Of a DNA stretch of 14,841 bases, positions 1 through 7,606 are shown in pieces. Every line of letters begins with the position of its first letter. The first letter of the stretch is position 1. The notes beneath the pieces were generated by a model. That model saw nothing but the letters and a program-made list of their open reading frames with translations, did not search any database and was not told where the DNA came from. This DNA comes from Deltaproteobacteria bacterium (GTDB lineage Bacteria; Desulfobacterota; Desulfobacteria; Desulfobacterales; SURF-7), in assembly GCA_019307665.1 (NCBI GenBank), contig JAFDJC010000048.1:1-14841 (forward strand), given 5' to 3'. Made by a program: the position numbers and the translations under genes.

Positions 1-824
1 GTGTTTACGAGTCGGTTATAGATACCGGGCTTGCATCCCAGGTAACACGGATTGCACAGGAGCTGGATGTTTCTGAGGATGTGATTCGAAAGAGTCTTTG
101 GGACTTGGAAGGTGGGATCATTGTCGCGATGCAGAACGAGCAGCATCTGAATATATCCGAATTCATGGGACAGAAGCTTCCGGATGACTCTGTGTTGCCC
201 GGTCCAGGGGAAATTTTCTATGCCCGTCCCTTTGCCAATTTCAAAAACCACCACAAGATCTACGTGGATGGCGAGCAGAAGTGGTATGGGGAATGCCCTG
301 TAGAGTGTGTCACCTTATCATATTTTTTTCCAGGCAAAGAGGTAAGAGTCGAATCCGTGTGCCATCAGACAGGCCGGTCAGTGGAGATCTTGGGCAAAGA
401 CGGTCAACTGCTTGATTATACCCCCAAGAGTCTTCGGATATACTGGGGCAGACCGTTTGGCCAATGGCTGAGTACCCAAGGGCATGAGGGAGATTTCATC
501 TTCCCCTGCGACATGAATTACTTCTTCAACTCCGAAGAGGCCTTTGACGAATGGAAAAAGCTGCATCCCAAAGAGCCCGGGCAGATATTCACCCCGATCC
601 AGATCTATCACCTGTTGAGGATCTTCAACTATGGCCACGAGCGGTTCGATTTCCAGTACCATTTTCCACTTCTCAAACTCGCTCTGACTTTTGTCACAGC
701 CGGCCTGTTCAAGTGGAAGATGCTTGTACCTGTCCCCAACCTTTTTTTTCTCTCAATTGCAAAACTGATGCGTGACCTTTACCGGTACAACTACAGGCTC
801 TTCATGGATGTCAAATTGTGGTAA
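1..824 (+). CDS. Alkylmercury lyase (MerB)-family protein, 5' end outside window
   Basis: The reading frame is open from base 3 to the stop at 822-824 with no upstream stop, so the gene starts before the window. The GTG at 81 is internal, since the codons before it encode a helix-turn-helix-like stretch (about bases 27-120), as in the N-terminal domain of MerB proteins. The core follows the MerB pattern. A WYGEC segment carries a Cys at 294-296 that aligns with catalytic Cys96 of plasmid MerB. The Glu at 303-305 sits where MerB has Asp99. The VESVC segment gives the structural Cys at 360-362. The FPCDMNYFF segment supplies the equivalent of catalytic Cys159 at 507-509. MerB cleaves carbon-mercury bonds in the cytoplasm; whether this divergent member does so is inference. 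About 70 extra residues follow the MerB core (from about base 620), rich in aromatic and hydrophobic residues and possibly membrane-associated. No merA, merR or merT lies in the window. A LysE-type exporter gene starts 32 bases downstream. Family assignment is fairly sure, substrate is not. Confidence 0.75.
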   Translation, partial: VYESVIDTGLASQVTRIAQELDVSEDVIRKSLWDLEGGIIVAMQNEQHLNISEFMGQKLPDDSVLPGPGEIFYARPFANFKNHHKIYVDGEQKWYGECPVECVTLSYFFPGKEVRVESVCHQTGRSVEILGKDGQLLDYTPKSLRIYWGRPFGQWLSTQGHEGDFIFPCDMNYFFNSEEAFDEWKKLHPKEPGQIFTPIQIYHLLRIFNYGHERFDFQYHFPLLKLALTFVTAGLFKWKMLVPVPNLFFLSIAKLMRDLYRYNYRLFMDVKLW

Positions 825-856
825 GCAAAAGAGGGGACAAATAAACCATAAGCTGC

Positions 857-1510
857 ATGCAAACTTCATTGACAATCGGTATTGTATTGGGCCTTGCCGC
901 AGGATTAGCTCCGGGACCGCTTCTGGCGTTAACAATTACCCAGTCGTTAAAATACGGAATTGCTGAAGGTATCAAGGTGGCCATGGCACCTCTTATTACC
1001 GACGCCCCGATTGTCATCGCTGTATTATGGCTTTTATTTCGCTTACAGTCTGTTGATATCCTACTGGGTGATATCCTACTGAGTGATACCTTGCTGGGTA
1101 TCTTGTCCCTTGTGGGCGGCCTGTATCTGTTTTACCTGGCCTTGGAAAATTTTCGTGCAAAACCTATATCTGTTGATTCGGTTCAGGCAGCACCGCGCTC
1201 TTTGCTAAAGGCAGTAATGGTTAATGCGTTCAACCCCCACCCGTATCTTTTCTGGATAACCGTTGGCGGCCCGCTGATGCTGAAGCAGAGCCGGCAAAGT
1301 GTTGTACCGGCGTTGATATTTATTTTATTTTTTTATCTGTGCCTGGTGGGATCTAAAATCGGCCTGGCCATAATTACCGGCAAGTTTAGAGAATTTCTAG
1401 CCGGCAGGCATTACTTATTTATGGTGCGTTTCCTGGGAACAGCACTTTTATTTTTTGCCTTGCTTTTAATTAAAGATGCTTTGGTGTTTTTTGATATTCT
1501 GATGCCATAG
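857..1510 (+). CDS. LysE/RhtB-family amino-acid exporter
   Basis: A 217-residue, very hydrophobic protein with about six predicted membrane helices, the size typical of LysE/RhtB transporters, which export amino acids or related small metabolites across the inner membrane. The N-terminal helix carries the family GLAPGP motif (residues about 16-21), followed by the SLKYGIAEGIKVAMAPLITD segment (about 31-50) with the glycines and Asp typical of the family. The middle contains an NPHPYLFW segment (about 125-132), matching the NP motif of these exporters. ATG 857 is chosen because an in-frame stop lies at 842-844; the ribosome-binding site is weak. The loop before the third helix contains three 15-base in-frame repeats (1055-1099). 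It lies 32 bases after the MerB-like gene and 16 bases before the methyltransferase, so co-transcription is likely. The exported substrate cannot be inferred. Confidence 0.85.
   Translation: MQTSLTIGIVLGLAAGLAPGPLLALTITQSLKYGIAEGIKVAMAPLITDAPIVIAVLWLLFRLQSVDILLGDILLSDTLLGILSLVGGLYLFYLALENFRAKPISVDSVQAAPRSLLKAVMVNAFNPHPYLFWITVGGPLMLKQSRQSVVPALIFILFFYLCLVGSKIGLAIITGKFREFLAGRHYLFMVRFLGTALLFFALLLIKDALVFFDILMP
1055..1099 (+). repeat. Three 15-base in-frame tandem repeats in the LysE-type gene
   Basis: Units at 1055-1069, 1070-1084 and 1085-1099. The first two differ at one base (GGT versus AGT in the last codon); the third has diverged at a few more. They encode DILLG, DILLS and DTLLG (residues 67-81), in frame, in a loop or short hydrophobic extension between membrane helices. 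This looks like a slippage-type duplication that kept the frame. Confidence 0.85.
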
Positions 1511-1526
1511 TGACCACTTAAAAAAA

Positions 1527-2330
1527 ATGGAAACCATCAAAAAGTATATCATTGATACAGTATCGGGTTCAGACTCAAAATTTACGCCCGGACAGCTTGA
1601 AAAGCAAATATCAAATAAATTCAAGGTAACCAAAAAAGAATCGAGAAACCATATAAGCGACCTTGTCATAGAAGGAGAGCTTGCCTATACATACCTTTTC
1701 GGCTGCTCATTCATAGAAAAGTCATTTCAACGGCCGGTTAAGATAGCAAATAGAATTATTTTAATGCCTGCCGGCACAAAGAAAACCAGATCAGGAAATA
1801 ATATCGAAATAGAGCTGTTACATGGAGCTTCATTTGGAACAGGCAGGCACCCCACCACCCGTTTGGCTGTCAGGAGCATCGAAAAACTATTCGAAACAGA
1901 GCAGTTTATAAATGGCAGTCAAAAAACGTCAGCCCTTGATATTGGAACCGGGTCGGGAATTCTTGCAATCACGTCTGTTTTGCTGGGTATTCAAAAAGCA
2001 ACAGGAACAGATATCGAATCCTGCGCAAGAAAAGAAGCAAAGGAGAATGTCGAACTAAACGGCCTGTCAGACCGGATTGACATTTCCCGTCAGGAACTGG
2101 GCGAGATTGACGGGACGGTTTCACTCATCACTGCAAACCTTCGATACCCTACTTTGATGACAATACATCCCCATATCAAAAGGCTTACAGTCCCTGAAAG
2201 CGCCGTCGTGCTTTCAGGAATAAGGGCTGATGAAACAGAACACATCTGCGCCATGTATTCCAACGGATTTCAATATATGTGGCACCAGGAGGAAGCAGGT
2301 TGGGCCTGTGTTGTTTTTACCAGAATATGA
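1527..2330 (+). CDS. PrmA-like class I SAM-dependent methyltransferase
   Basis: A 267-residue Rossmann-fold methyltransferase resembling ribosomal protein L11 methyltransferase (PrmA). Seen directly are a GASFGTGRHPTTRL motif (residues 100-113), which corresponds to the PrmA FGTGxHPTT signature, and an SAM-binding ALDIGTGSGILA glycine loop (136-147). Also present are an acidic residue after the second strand (TGTDIE, about 160-164) and an ANLRYPTL segment (203-210) where PrmA has its AN-I-L catalytic loop. The first 70 residues do not resemble the usual PrmA substrate-recognition domain; they look like a small winged-helix domain (FTPGQLEKQISNKF and following). The substrate may therefore be a protein other than L11, or a small molecule. 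It starts 16 bases after the exporter stop, with no clear ribosome-binding site. It ends 29 bases before the convergent stop of the aldehyde oxidoreductase gene. Confidence 0.8.
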   Translation: METIKKYIIDTVSGSDSKFTPGQLEKQISNKFKVTKKESRNHISDLVIEGELAYTYLFGCSFIEKSFQRPVKIANRIILMPAGTKKTRSGNNIEIELLHGASFGTGRHPTTRLAVRSIEKLFETEQFINGSQKTSALDIGTGSGILAITSVLLGIQKATGTDIESCARKEAKENVELNGLSDRIDISRQELGEIDGTVSLITANLRYPTLMTIHPHIKRLTVPESAVVLSGIRADETEHICAMYSNGFQYMWHQEEAGWACVVFTRI

Positions 2331-2359
2331 TATCCGCCCTCTCTATCCCTTGGGTAGTA

Positions 2360-4255
2360 TTAAATCCCGAGTCTTTCCAGGGTGGACTTAACAGGATGCC
2401 CATTGTCATCCCAGCCCATAATGGAGTAATAATGTCGGCGGGCATTTTCAAAGTCGGCTTTGGTAATATGAGCCCCTTTAGATGGGCCCTCTGGAATTTC
2501 CGTGGATAGAAAAGAACGGAATGCTTCATCCGTGCCCCCCTGTTCCAGGTATAATTTTCGCTGCAGCTGAACCGAACGCTCACCGATTTCCATAAGGTCG
2601 CTGAAACTGAAATTAAACCCGGTTGCCGCGTTTACTATTTCCGCAATCTCATCAAAAGTATACACATTCCCCGGTGAAAAGATAAAAAGGCACAGGCTGA
2701 GGGCATCCATGGCAGCATAGTAAAGTTGGGTGGTTCTCGCTACTTCAATCTTCCCGTTATCCAAGGCGTCAGGGGCAGAGCTGACATCCAGGTTAAAGGC
2801 GGCGAGGCTGTCAGGATCAGATGCAATCCAGTCATGTTCAAGCTTCATATGATCGCCTGGATTCGGGCCATGGAAATAGCCAAACCCCACCCCCGGCTTT
2901 TTATGGGGAATATGGGCGGGCATACCTACGCCTTTAACAAATCTGAGATAAGGCTTTGTTTCATAACCCAGGCGATCTGCAGCTTGATCTATGCCATCGG
3001 CGAGAAGAATTCCCAGTTTGCTTTTTTGATACGCCATATCTTTAATGAGCTCGATTGCTTTTTGACCGTCACCAAAGGTTATGGAAAAGCCAAGGTCTTT
3101 TTCAGTCACTATGCTGTTTTCAAAACAGTCCATGAGCCAGGCAATGATATTACCCGTTGAGATGGTATCAAGCCCCAGCCGGTTGCAAAGCTCACAGGCT
3201 TCCAGGCATGTCTCAAGGTCATCTTCAAGACCGATATTGGCGCCGAGGATCGCAGCGCTTTCATATTCTGCCAGCCCTGTATACTCTGGTTTTGCTTTAG
3301 AGCGCTTTTTACAGGAAAGAAAACAGTCTTTGCAGGGATTGTTACGTCCGGCATATGCTTTTTTATCTGGCTTTTGACCTGGTTTTAGATCTGGTTTCCC
3401 AAATTCCGGATGGGATTCAGAATGGGATTCAGAATGATATGGAGCACCATAATTAAAGTTGCGGGTGGGCAGGTTGCCTGCTTTTTGGTTAATGTCCAGA
3501 AGACCGAAAGTGCCGTAATGGCGCAGCACACCCAGAAAGGAACCCGGTGCTTTTTTTATTGCAGATGACAGACGCCTTCCGCCCTCTTTATTAATGGCTT
3601 TAACCGTTTCAGGGTCCTTAAAAACCGGAACCTGATCGCCTTTTATTGCAATGGCTTTAACCTGCTTTGCACCAAGAACCGCACCAAGACCGCCGCGACC
3701 TGCGTAATGATCCGGCTCGAACATAATATTGGCGTGCCGTACCATATTTTCGCCGGCAGGGCCGATGGAGGCGATGCTGTAATCTTTTCCCAAGTCCTTA
3801 GTAAGCTGTTCGTATGAAAAATTCCGGTCCTTGCCCCACAGATATCCGGCGGCATCAAACCGGACATGGTCATTGTCGATGATAAGAATAACAGGCTCTT
3901 TGGATTTCCCGGTTATTGCAAGTGCATCAAAACCGGCGCGTTTGATTCCAGGACCAAATTCGCCTCCTGCCTGTGACAAATAAACGCCGGTTGATTCAGG
4001 GGCAAGGGACAATACATTTACACGGGTTGCCCCGCAAACGCCACCCGCTGCCATGGGGCCGGCGGCAAATATGATGGGGTTTTCAGGTGCAAAAGCATTG
4101 TCCGGTTTTGGGCCTTTTGTCAGTTCCTCAAACAGCTTTGCGCATAACAGCGCACCGCCCATGAATTTTTGATAATAGGCTTCATTCTTTTTTAGAATTT
4201 CGATGCGTTTTTTATTAAGATCAACGACGAGGATTTTTCCCATAAAACCATACAT
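2360..4255 (-). CDS. Tungsten/molybdopterin aldehyde:ferredoxin oxidoreductase
   Basis: A 631-residue member of the AOR family, whose enzymes oxidise aldehydes to carboxylic acids with ferredoxin, using a tungsto- or molybdo-bispterin and a [4Fe-4S] cluster. Cluster ligands are visible as CKDCFLSC (Cys308, Cys311, Cys315) plus Cys522 in MDALSLCLF. The latter is also the second pterin-binding DxxxLC motif; the first is LGLDTISTGN (361-370). The N-terminus (GKILVVDL, 6-13) and the AGRGGLGAVLGAK segment (185-197) are family-typical. A GGAG-like ribosome-binding site lies about 8 bases before ATG 4255; Met5 is an alternative start. It is the last gene of a four-gene operon, 18 bases after the amidotransferase. 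Inference: it oxidises a gamma-glutamylated amino-aldehyde produced by the neighbouring dehydrogenase. An unusual Lys/Pro/His/Ser-rich insert (about 272-300) with a 12-base duplication precedes the cluster motif. Confidence 0.93.
   Translation of the reverse strand: MYGFMGKILVVDLNKKRIEILKKNEAYYQKFMGGALLCAKLFEELTKGPKPDNAFAPENPIIFAAGPMAAGGVCGATRVNVLSLAPESTGVYLSQAGGEFGPGIKRAGFDALAITGKSKEPVILIIDNDHVRFDAAGYLWGKDRNFSYEQLTKDLGKDYSIASIGPAGENMVRHANIMFEPDHYAGRGGLGAVLGAKQVKAIAIKGDQVPVFKDPETVKAINKEGGRRLSSAIKKAPGSFLGVLRHYGTFGLLDINQKAGNLPTRNFNYGAPYHSESHSESHPEFGKPDLKPGQKPDKKAYAGRNNPCKDCFLSCKKRSKAKPEYTGLAEYESAAILGANIGLEDDLETCLEACELCNRLGLDTISTGNIIAWLMDCFENSIVTEKDLGFSITFGDGQKAIELIKDMAYQKSKLGILLADGIDQAADRLGYETKPYLRFVKGVGMPAHIPHKKPGVGFGYFHGPNPGDHMKLEHDWIASDPDSLAAFNLDVSSAPDALDNGKIEVARTTQLYYAAMDALSLCLFIFSPGNVYTFDEIAEIVNAATGFNFSFSDLMEIGERSVQLQRKLYLEQGGTDEAFRSFLSTEIPEGPSKGAHITKADFENARRHYYSIMGWDDNGHPVKSTLERLGI
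3411..3434 (-). repeat. 12-base perfect in-frame duplication in the AOR gene
   Basis: Two identical 12-base units (3411-3422 and 3423-3434) encode the repeated HSES/SESH residues of the AOR (about residues 274-282). They lie in a low-complexity linker just before the first cluster cysteines. The linker continues with KPDLKPGQKPDKK, itself a weak repeat. Confidence 0.85.
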
Positions 4256-4273
4256 GGTCAGGTCTCCACTTTA

Positions 4274-4993
4274 TTAAAAAGGGGTATTAAAAAAATTTAC
4301 CATCCATTGCACCACAATTGCTTCATCTGTTTTTTGATCCAGCGTTTTTTCAGCCTCTTCAACCGCGTGGCGACCCATCAACTCGAGTCTGGACTGCATT
4401 AGTTCACTTAAAAAGGGCACTGTAAATTCAGGATGCCCCTGAATCCCCAAAAAATGACTCCCCACCGTTATCATCGAATATGGGCAGTGATCATTTCCTC
4501 CGACAACCTCGCTTTCCGGTGGTGGGGTTTCAACCTGATCTCTGTGACTTAAAATTAATCTATAACTGTCAAGCTCCGGTGACATCCCCAACGACATCCA
4601 AGGCTGTTTTTTATAAATTTCTGCCGTCTTGACGCCGATTCCCCATCCTTTAGCTGATTGTGAGCATTTCCCTCCCAGGGCCTCGGCAATTATCTGGTGT
4701 CCAAAGCAGATTCCGATGAATTTAATTTTGTTGTGATACAGCTCTTTTATATAATCTTTGAATCTCAATATCCATGGCACATCATCATAGACTGAAAACC
4801 TGGAACCAGTACCTATAAAACCATGGTAGTTATTTTTTTCATCCGGATACTCATCCTTTTGAATGTCAAATATATCCATGGAAACTTCGGGCGCATATTT
4901 TTCAAACAGATTGCGGAAAAAATCGGAATGATCACCGAATTTTATCCGGAGTTCCGTATCCATATGGTCGCATTGCAAAAGGCCGATTTTCAA
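4274..4993 (-). CDS. Class I glutamine amidotransferase-type hydrolase
   Basis: A stand-alone 239-residue GATase1-fold protein. The catalytic triad is visible: nucleophile Cys96 in GICFGHQ (94-100), then His187 and Glu189 in QGHPEF (185-190). Such free-standing proteins hydrolyse gamma-glutamyl amide bonds; known relatives include GMP-synthase-like amidotransferases and, more distantly, the gamma-glutamyl-GABA hydrolase PuuD. No synthetase partner domain is present. Its start overlaps the end of the alcohol dehydrogenase gene by 4 bases (ATGA arrangement), indicating translational coupling. The AOR start lies 18 bases after its stop. In this operon it is best placed to remove the gamma-glutamyl group added by the GS-like ligase, but that role is inference. 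Alternatively it could serve as a general gamma-glutamyl peptide or amide hydrolase. Confidence 0.88.
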   Translation of the reverse strand: MKIGLLQCDHMDTELRIKFGDHSDFFRNLFEKYAPEVSMDIFDIQKDEYPDEKNNYHGFIGTGSRFSVYDDVPWILRFKDYIKELYHNKIKFIGICFGHQIIAEALGGKCSQSAKGWGIGVKTAEIYKKQPWMSLGMSPELDSYRLILSHRDQVETPPPESEVVGGNDHCPYSMITVGSHFLGIQGHPEFTVPFLSELMQSRLELMGRHAVEEAEKTLDQKTDEAIVVQWMVNFFNTPF

Positions 4994-6141
4994 AATGCTG
5001 CCTCATATACCGAAAACAAATCATCCTGGTCCACAGGCATCATGTTCGTCTGATGACAGGGATCTTCAAAAGCTTCCATACTCAAACCCTCAAGGTCCTT
5101 TTTTTGGATGCCTCGACTCAAAAGACCGGACTGAATGCCCAGAGTCTGAATAAAATGTTGGCAAGCATCAGCCAGAGTCTGGTTTTTCATATGCCTTTCG
5201 CCAAACATTGAACGGACACGGGATATTCTTGCTGATTGATCCTGGTTTAAATCCGCTTTTTCAAGAAACGATACACCTGAAGAAAGTAAAAGCGCATTGG
5301 CAAGGCCGTGGTGCATAGCGTGGCGGCTTGACAGGGGATGTGCAAGAGAATGGATCATGCCAAGACCTTTCTGGAAGGCTACGGCACCCATGGTTGCGGC
5401 AATCAGCATTCGCTCTCTGGCGTCAAGGTTGCCGCCGTCTTTGACGGCAATTGGCAGCCAGTCCAGCGCCAGTTCCATTCCCATAAGGGCAATGCCGTCC
5501 GCCATGGGGTGAAGTCCGGGAGCAAAATATGCTTCAAGGCTGTGGACAAATGCATCAATTCCGGTTGCGGCGGTTATGTCAGGAGGCAGGCCTGCTGTCA
5601 GTTCAGGTGCCAGAACAGCCATATCCGGTATTAAATCCGGGTGGAAATAAATTGCTTTTTTGCCTGTTTTTCTCATTATGATAACCGCTGACCTTCCAAC
5701 CTCGCTGCCGGTTCCCGCAGTTGTCGGGATGGCGTAAAGAGGCGGCATGGGTTCGGTGATCCTCTGGTCACCGCCTTTGGCATCGTCGTATTGCTCAAGC
5801 GGTTCAGAGTGGACTGCCATGATCCTGACGGTTTTTGCCACATCCATGGGGCTTCCACCGCCCAGGGCGATAATGCTGTCGCACTGGTTTTCCTTAAACA
5901 TGGCGGTGCACTTTTCAATGTCTTCTTCAGTGGGGTTGGGATGTGTTTCGGAAAAAAGACTAAAAGATATGCCCCGGTCTTTCAGCAGGCGTGTCAGCTG
6001 ATCCAGAACCCCGCAACTTTTTAATATTTCGTCCGTAACAACCAGGGCCTGCTTATGCGATTTGCTTTTCAGGCGTGTTACAAATTCCTCCAATGCGCCC
6101 TTGCCGCTTAATATGATCGTCGGATAGTTGTACTGGTTCAT
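4990..6141 (-). CDS. Iron-type (group III) alcohol dehydrogenase
   Basis: A 383-residue protein with the full signature of the Fe-dependent, NAD(P)-linked alcohol dehydrogenases (FucO/AdhB type). The cofactor-binding loop is GGGSPMDVAK (94-103), followed by the PTTAGTGSE motif (139-147). Metal ligands correspond to FucO Asp196, His200, His263 and His277: Asp196 and His200 in TGIDAFVHSLEAY, His264 in GMIHSLAHPL, and His278 in MHHGLANA. The C-terminal DPCHQTN segment matches the family DPRQTNP-like end. Length is normal. It begins 15 bases after the stop of the GS-like gene and overlaps the amidotransferase start by 4 bases. Inference: it oxidises the hydroxyl of a gamma-glutamylated amino alcohol to the aldehyde, which then feeds the AOR. 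The reverse reaction, aldehyde reduction as an electron sink, cannot be excluded. Confidence 0.93.
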   Translation of the reverse strand: MNQYNYPTIILSGKGALEEFVTRLKSKSHKQALVVTDEILKSCGVLDQLTRLLKDRGISFSLFSETHPNPTEEDIEKCTAMFKENQCDSIIALGGGSPMDVAKTVRIMAVHSEPLEQYDDAKGGDQRITEPMPPLYAIPTTAGTGSEVGRSAVIIMRKTGKKAIYFHPDLIPDMAVLAPELTAGLPPDITAATGIDAFVHSLEAYFAPGLHPMADGIALMGMELALDWLPIAVKDGGNLDARERMLIAATMGAVAFQKGLGMIHSLAHPLSSRHAMHHGLANALLLSSGVSFLEKADLNQDQSARISRVRSMFGERHMKNQTLADACQHFIQTLGIQSGLLSRGIQKKDLEGLSMEAFEDPCHQTNMMPVDQDDLFSVYEAAF

Positions 6142-6156
6142 AAAATTGCCTCGTTA

Positions 6157-7530
6157 TTAAATAATCTCGAAATACCGCTGCAACTGCCAATCAGTCACAT
6201 GTTTTTCATATTCCCTTACCTCCCAATCCCTGGAGCCGGCATAATGATCGACAAACTCATCGCCGAACAATTCCCTTGCCTCCTTGGATTTTCTGAACAC
6301 GCGAACCGCGTCTTTCAGGTTGGAGGGAAACAGCAGTTCATCAGGAAGCCGGTCCTGGATTTCATAGGCATTGCCTTTTACCGGATCAGACAAAATCAGC
6401 TTTTCTTCGATTCCTTTAAGTCCTGCCCCTAAAACAGCGGCTGCAACCAGGTATGGATTGCCGTCGGCAGCACCGATTCGAAATTCGATTCTCTGGGAGA
6501 TTTCATCTCCGGGTATGGCCCTTACAGCAGTCGTTCTGTTATCAATGCCCCAGGTGGCCGCAGTCGGTGCCCAGGCTCCTTTTACCAGCCGTGTATAACT
6601 GTTAATGTTCGGGGCGGACATGACAAGAAACGGCTTCATATACTTTATGACACCAGCAATATACTGTTTCATTGTTTCACTCATTGCATTAGGCGCACCA
6701 GCGTCATGGAATAGCGGTTTTCCCGTATTGATGTCATACAAAGACATGTGCAGGTGCCCGCTCTGCCCCGGATATTCCATGGACCATTTGGCCATGAATG
6801 TCGCCATCATGTCACGTTTCTGGAAAAAGGTTTTTGAAAAGGTTTTAAACAGATTGGCTTTATCTGCGGCTGCGATTCCGTTGTCATATTGAAGGGCAGC
6901 CTCCCAGACACCCGGTCCGGTTTCGCAGTGGAGCCCTTCGATTTCAATGTCGAGTTTTTTAAAATATTCTATGAATTCTCCGAACAGGTCGGACAACCAT
7001 GTATTCCTTAAAATAGAATAACCGAACATGCCCGGTGAAAGAGGCGTCAAATCGGCATAATTTTTTTCCCGGACGCTATGGGGCGTTTCCTTGAAAACAA
7101 AAAATTCATATTCAAAAGAATAGGATAGTCCCAACCCCATATTCTCCGCCTGTTTTAAAACACGCCTCAAAAGGGATCGAGGGCAAATTGGGTGGTGTTC
7201 CGCATCATTACTTACAAATTCACCGAGATAAAAAGGTACATGTTTTTCATCCGGCATTCTTCTTTCAGACAATAAATCGATTTGATACAAAGCATCAGGG
7301 AATGCGGTGTGCCAGCCTGTAAAGGAAACATTGTCGTATAACTGGTCGGCACAATCCCACCCCAGAACACAGTCGCAGAATCCGGCGCATGCCTTTGCCG
7401 CGGACTTAAATTTTTTCAGGGTCAGGTATTTACCCCTTAACACACCGTCAATGTCTGTTAATGCAATTTTAACATGGCTGACTCCTTGTGATTCCAGTTC
7501 TTTAAGCTTTTGTTCAATCATATGCGGCAT
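6157..7530 (-). CDS. Glutamine synthetase-like gamma-glutamyl-amine ligase
   Basis: A 457-residue glutamine-synthetase-fold enzyme, closer to the GlnA-like/PuuA ligases that join glutamate to amines at the cost of ATP than to housekeeping GlnA. Metal and substrate motifs are present: Glu140 and Glu142 in FEYEFF, CETGPGVWE (202-210, with Glu203 and Glu210) and SGHLHMS (257-263, His259 as the glutamate/ATP-site histidine). NxNSYTRLVKGAWAP (308-322), WGIDNRTT (327-334) and IEFRIGAADGNPYL (348-361) also match. The C-terminus (VTDWQLQRYFEII) resembles PuuA-like proteins. I do not see the NLYxLP adenylylation site of regulated bacterial GlnA. ATG 7530 follows an AAAGGGGG-type ribosome-binding site by about 10 bases; Met4 is an alternative start. 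As the first gene of a tight operon with alcohol dehydrogenase, amidotransferase and AOR, it probably caps an amino alcohol or amine. The exact amine is unknown. Confidence 0.88.
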   Translation of the reverse strand: MPHMIEQKLKELESQGVSHVKIALTDIDGVLRGKYLTLKKFKSAAKACAGFCDCVLGWDCADQLYDNVSFTGWHTAFPDALYQIDLLSERRMPDEKHVPFYLGEFVSNDAEHHPICPRSLLRRVLKQAENMGLGLSYSFEYEFFVFKETPHSVREKNYADLTPLSPGMFGYSILRNTWLSDLFGEFIEYFKKLDIEIEGLHCETGPGVWEAALQYDNGIAAADKANLFKTFSKTFFQKRDMMATFMAKWSMEYPGQSGHLHMSLYDINTGKPLFHDAGAPNAMSETMKQYIAGVIKYMKPFLVMSAPNINSYTRLVKGAWAPTAATWGIDNRTTAVRAIPGDEISQRIEFRIGAADGNPYLVAAAVLGAGLKGIEEKLILSDPVKGNAYEIQDRLPDELLFPSNLKDAVRVFRKSKEARELFGDEFVDHYAGSRDWEVREYEKHVTDWQLQRYFEII

Positions 7531-7577
7531 GGATTGGGTTCCCCCTTTTTGTCGATTGCTGTCATATGCAAGGTAAT

Positions 7578-7583
7578 ATTATA
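7578..7583 (-). promoter_or_regulatory. Possible -10 box for the gamma-glutamyl operon
   Basis: A perfect TATAAT on the minus strand, 47 bases upstream of the GS-like start codon. No convincing -35 hexamer is found at 16-18 bases, so this is only a candidate, possibly activator-dependent. Confidence 0.3.
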
Positions 7584-7606
7584 TACTGAAATGATGTAAA
7601 ATGATT

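Noticed and set aside
2726..3160. 144-codon plus-strand ORF inside the AOR gene
   Set aside because: Antisense shadow of a gene with full catalytic motifs; no ribosome-binding site or recognisable domain.
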